Shown here: positions 6,274-8,027 of the stretch, piece after piece
Layout of the letters: every line of letters begins with the position of its first letter
Numbering within the stretch: the stretch's first letter is position 1
NCBI GenBank assembly: GCA_035653595.1
Contig: DASRBO010000019.1
Location: 1-8,027 of the forward strand
Direction: 5' to 3'
Origin: DASRBO01 sp035653595
GTDB taxonomy: Bacteria > Actinomycetota > Acidimicrobiia > Acidimicrobiales > JAJPHE01
Length of the DNA: 8,027 nt
Program-made: the position numbers and the translations under genes
Notes under the pieces: generated by a model
What the model saw: the letters and a program-made list of their open reading frames with translations, nothing else
Database searches by the model: none
What the model was told of the DNA's origin: nothing

Positions 6274-7344
6274 TCACCCACTGGCTTCGCTCCGCCGGAA
6301 AGGCTCGGTTGACATCGAGGTACTCGGTTGGCCGACGAGCAGCTCGACCAACCGGCGCCGGGCGGCCTGGTCGAACGCGTCGGTCCACCGGGCCAGCGCC
6401 GTCCGACCGTCGATGTCGAGCGTGACGTCCCCGGCGCTGCTCACCGACTCCAGGTCGTGGACGCCGCGGGGAGGACGAAAGGTCAGGTCGGCCGGATCGG
6501 GGGGGAACACGGTCACCACCGGCACCCCGCCGGCACAGGGCGTGCGCAGGCTGTTGCGGCCGTCGGTGGCGCCCTCCTCGAACGGGGCCAGGGCCAGATC
6601 CCAGCCGGAGAAGACCTCAGGTAGGGCCTCGGTCGGCACCCGTCCCAGCAGGCGGACCGAGTCCCCGAAGCGGTCCGTGGGTGCCCAACCCTCCTCCCAG
6701 CCCGAGCCCACCAGGCGGATCTCCACCGGGACGTCGCCGGCCACCTTCTCCAGCCAGTCCCAGAACCGGTCGAGGCCCTTGTTGCGCCGGGGAATTCCGA
6801 ACAGGCCGACGACCAACGGGCAGTCGGGGCCCGAGGCCTCATCTGACGGCATGACCGCCACCATGGGGAGCGAGCCCGCCGGTGCCGGGCACACCTCCAG
6901 CCGACGCCCCCGGCGCAGGTGCGGCCTGACATCGGCCGCCTCGCTGACCGAGCTCACCACCACCGGCCCGGTGGTCAGCCACAACAGGATCTGCATGTAC
7001 AACCGGTGCAGGGGATGGGCCCGCAGGAACTCGTGCAGATAGACGCCAACCGGCTCACGCCGGAGGCGCAGGCCGGCCAGCAGAAGCAGCGTCTTGGGCG
7101 ATCCGCGGCCGTTGCGGGTCGGATAGGTGAGGATGACCGGGGGCCGCAGCGTGAGCGCCTCGCCGGCGATCGCCCGCCACGAACGGCGAGGATCGATGAC
7201 CCGGTAGGCACCCAGGTGGGTCCGGGCCCAGGACCCGACGGTGTGGCCGACCCCACAGGACTCGGAGTCGAAGTCGGTGAGGATGAGGTTCACCGCCCCC
7301 GGCGCCGGAGGGATGGCCTCATTGCCCGACCGTCGGTCGTTCAC
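6274..7344 (-). CDS. GT4-like glycosyltransferase with degenerate donor-site motif
   Basis: The 356-residue protein looks like a GT-B glycosyltransferase. The C-terminal half has LVVGLFGIPRRNKGLDRF (177-194), VEIRLVGSGWEEGW (207-220), VRLLGRVPTEALPEVFSG (230-247), DLALAPFEEGATDGRNSL (249-266) and CAGGVPVVT (270-278), in the order expected for a Rossmann nucleotide-sugar domain. At the usual EX7E site the sequence is GATDGRNSLRTPCAGGVPVV, with Thr where the second Glu normally stands, so the motif is not canonical. The N-terminal half shows a conserved-looking VGVYLHEFLRAHPLHRLY (99-116). The GTG start at 7344 overlaps the stop of the upstream glycosyltransferase by 4 nt (GTGA), a sign of translational coupling. 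The reading frame ends in two consecutive TGA codons (6276-6271). Donor and acceptor cannot be inferred; it probably belongs to the EPS pathway. Confidence 0.75.
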   Translation of the reverse strand: MNDRRSGNEAIPPAPGAVNLILTDFDSESCGVGHTVGSWARTHLGAYRVIDPRRSWRAIAGEALTLRPPVILTYPTRNGRGSPKTLLLLAGLRLRREPVGVYLHEFLRAHPLHRLYMQILLWLTTGPVVVSSVSEAADVRPHLRRGRRLEVCPAPAGSLPMVAVMPSDEASGPDCPLVVGLFGIPRRNKGLDRFWDWLEKVAGDVPVEIRLVGSGWEEGWAPTDRFGDSVRLLGRVPTEALPEVFSGWDLALAPFEEGATDGRNSLRTPCAGGVPVVTVFPPDPADLTFRPPRGVHDLESVSSAGDVTLDIDGRTALARWTDAFDQAARRRLVELLVGQPSTSMSTEPFRRSEASG

Positions 7345-8027
7345 GACGCCCTCGGGTGGGCCAGCTCGAGATGCAGCTCGACCAGGGGGCGGGCGACCAC
7401 GGACCAGTCATAGCGCGCCTCGACCAGCCGCCGCCCCGCCTCGGCCAGTCGGGCGGCCAGCGAGTCGTCCGCCAGCACCTTCACCGTCAGATCGGCCAGG
7501 ACCGACGGCGAGTCCCCGATGAGCAGGTGCTCGTCGTGGGTGGCCTCGATGCCGGCGGCGCCGAGGGCGGTGGAGACCACCGGCACCCCGGCGGCCATGG
7601 CCTCGAGGATCTTGAGCCTGGTGCCGCTGCCGGCCCGCAGGGGGATGACGGTCACCCGGGCCGCCGCCAGGAACGGGGTCACCTCCGCCACCTCCCCGAC
7701 CACCTTCACCCCCGGGCCGGCGCGCTGGCGCAGCTCGGGGGCCGGGTCACGCCCGACGATGTCCAGACGGGCGCCGGGCACGGCCTGGCGCACCCGGGGC
7801 CAGATCTCCCCGGCCAGCTCGTCGGCGGCGGCGGCATTGGGGCGGAAGCCGAGGTTGCCGACAAAGGCGGCCACCGGTTCCGAAGCCGGGGCGGCCCGGA
7901 AGGGGATGGCCGAGGTGTCCACCCCGTTGGGCACCACCACCAGGCGCCTGGCCCCCATCCGCTCCAGGGCGGCGGCGTCATCGGGGCTGACCGAGCACAC
8001 CGCCGCCGCCGCGCGCACCGCATTGGT
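7341..8027 (-). CDS. GT4-family glycosyltransferase, C-terminal part (5' end outside window)
   Basis: About 228 residues of the C-terminal half are visible, and the frame stays open to the window edge, so the true start lies beyond. The segment has VSPDDAAALERMG, then PNGVD (the conserved interdomain-linker motif), VAAFVGNLGFRPNAAAADE, LDIVGRDP, and PLRAGSGTRLKILEAMAAGV followed by PVVST. This is the donor-binding domain of GT4 enzymes of the kind often named PslH-like or TIGR03087-like sugar transferases, where GSGTRLK replaces the first Glu of EX7E and the second Glu (KILEAM) is kept. The GTG codon at 8018 lies inside the domain and is not the real start. The gene ends in the TGA shared with the GTG of the next glycosyltransferase, so both are in one minus-strand operon reading toward the DinB-like gene. 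Confidence 0.88.
   Translation of the reverse strand, partial: TNAVRAAAAVCSVSPDDAAALERMGARRLVVVPNGVDTSAIPFRAAPASEPVAAFVGNLGFRPNAAAADELAGEIWPRVRQAVPGARLDIVGRDPAPELRQRAGPGVKVVGEVAEVTPFLAAARVTVIPLRAGSGTRLKILEAMAAGVPVVSTALGAAGIEATHDEHLLIGDSPSVLADLTVKVLADDSLAARLAEAGRRLVEARYDWSVVARPLVELHLELAHPRAS

Noticed and set aside
5405..6388. 327-residue minus-strand frame opposite the thioesterase and DinB-like genes
   Set aside because: It spans two recognisable plus-strand genes and an intergenic gap, and its product is Gly/Arg-rich without any domain.
1..8027. tRNA, rRNA, CRISPR repeats, insertion sequence ends, phage or toxin-antitoxin genes
   Set aside because: None was recognised; no regularly spaced repeats, cloverleaf-like sequence or transposase motifs were seen on either strand.

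Overview
The window is GC-rich DNA with dense short-gap gene packing. It carries a TIGR03086/mycothiol-enzyme-like DinB protein, glycosyltransferases full of Ala/Gly/Arg, and TTG/GTG starts. This suggests a member of the Actinomycetota, perhaps an environmental lineage; no marker gene is present to place it further.

Left part (1-1026): the last 43 codons of a rhodanese-like protein, then a class I SAM-dependent methyltransferase. The methyltransferase reading frame is interrupted by one in-frame TGA (628-630), after which the same frame continues for 131 codons with intact methyltransferase motifs. A hairpin (642-659, possibly extended to 633-665) begins 12 nt after the TGA, with a G in the second position of its loop. 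That is the geometry of a bacterial SECIS element, so this gene is a candidate selenoprotein; a recent nonsense mutation or a sequence error is the main alternative. A GC-rich hairpin at 1030-1065 probably ends this transcription unit.

Middle part (1106-5217): an exopolysaccharide (EPS) assembly locus. It holds an O-antigen ligase/Wzy-like membrane protein (+), a GT4 glycosyltransferase (-, converging on it with an 87-bp coding overlap), and, divergent from the glycosyltransferase across an 83-bp promoter region, a fused Wzz-type chain-length/BY-kinase protein (+). The glycosyltransferase would add sugars to the lipid-linked repeat, the Wzy-like protein would polymerise or ligate it, and the Wzz/BY-kinase would control chain length.

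Right part (5225-8027): a PaaI-type hotdog thioesterase follows the kinase by 7 nt and may be co-translated. A TIGR03086 DinB-like protein then has its own putative promoter. Two more glycosyltransferases lie on the minus strand, linked by a 4-nt GTGA overlap; the upstream one runs off the window edge. These two are probably further EPS genes, so the thioesterase and DinB-like gene sit as housekeeping-type cargo between EPS modules.

No tRNA, rRNA, CRISPR array, insertion sequence or phage gene was seen, and no gap between genes exceeds 100 bases.
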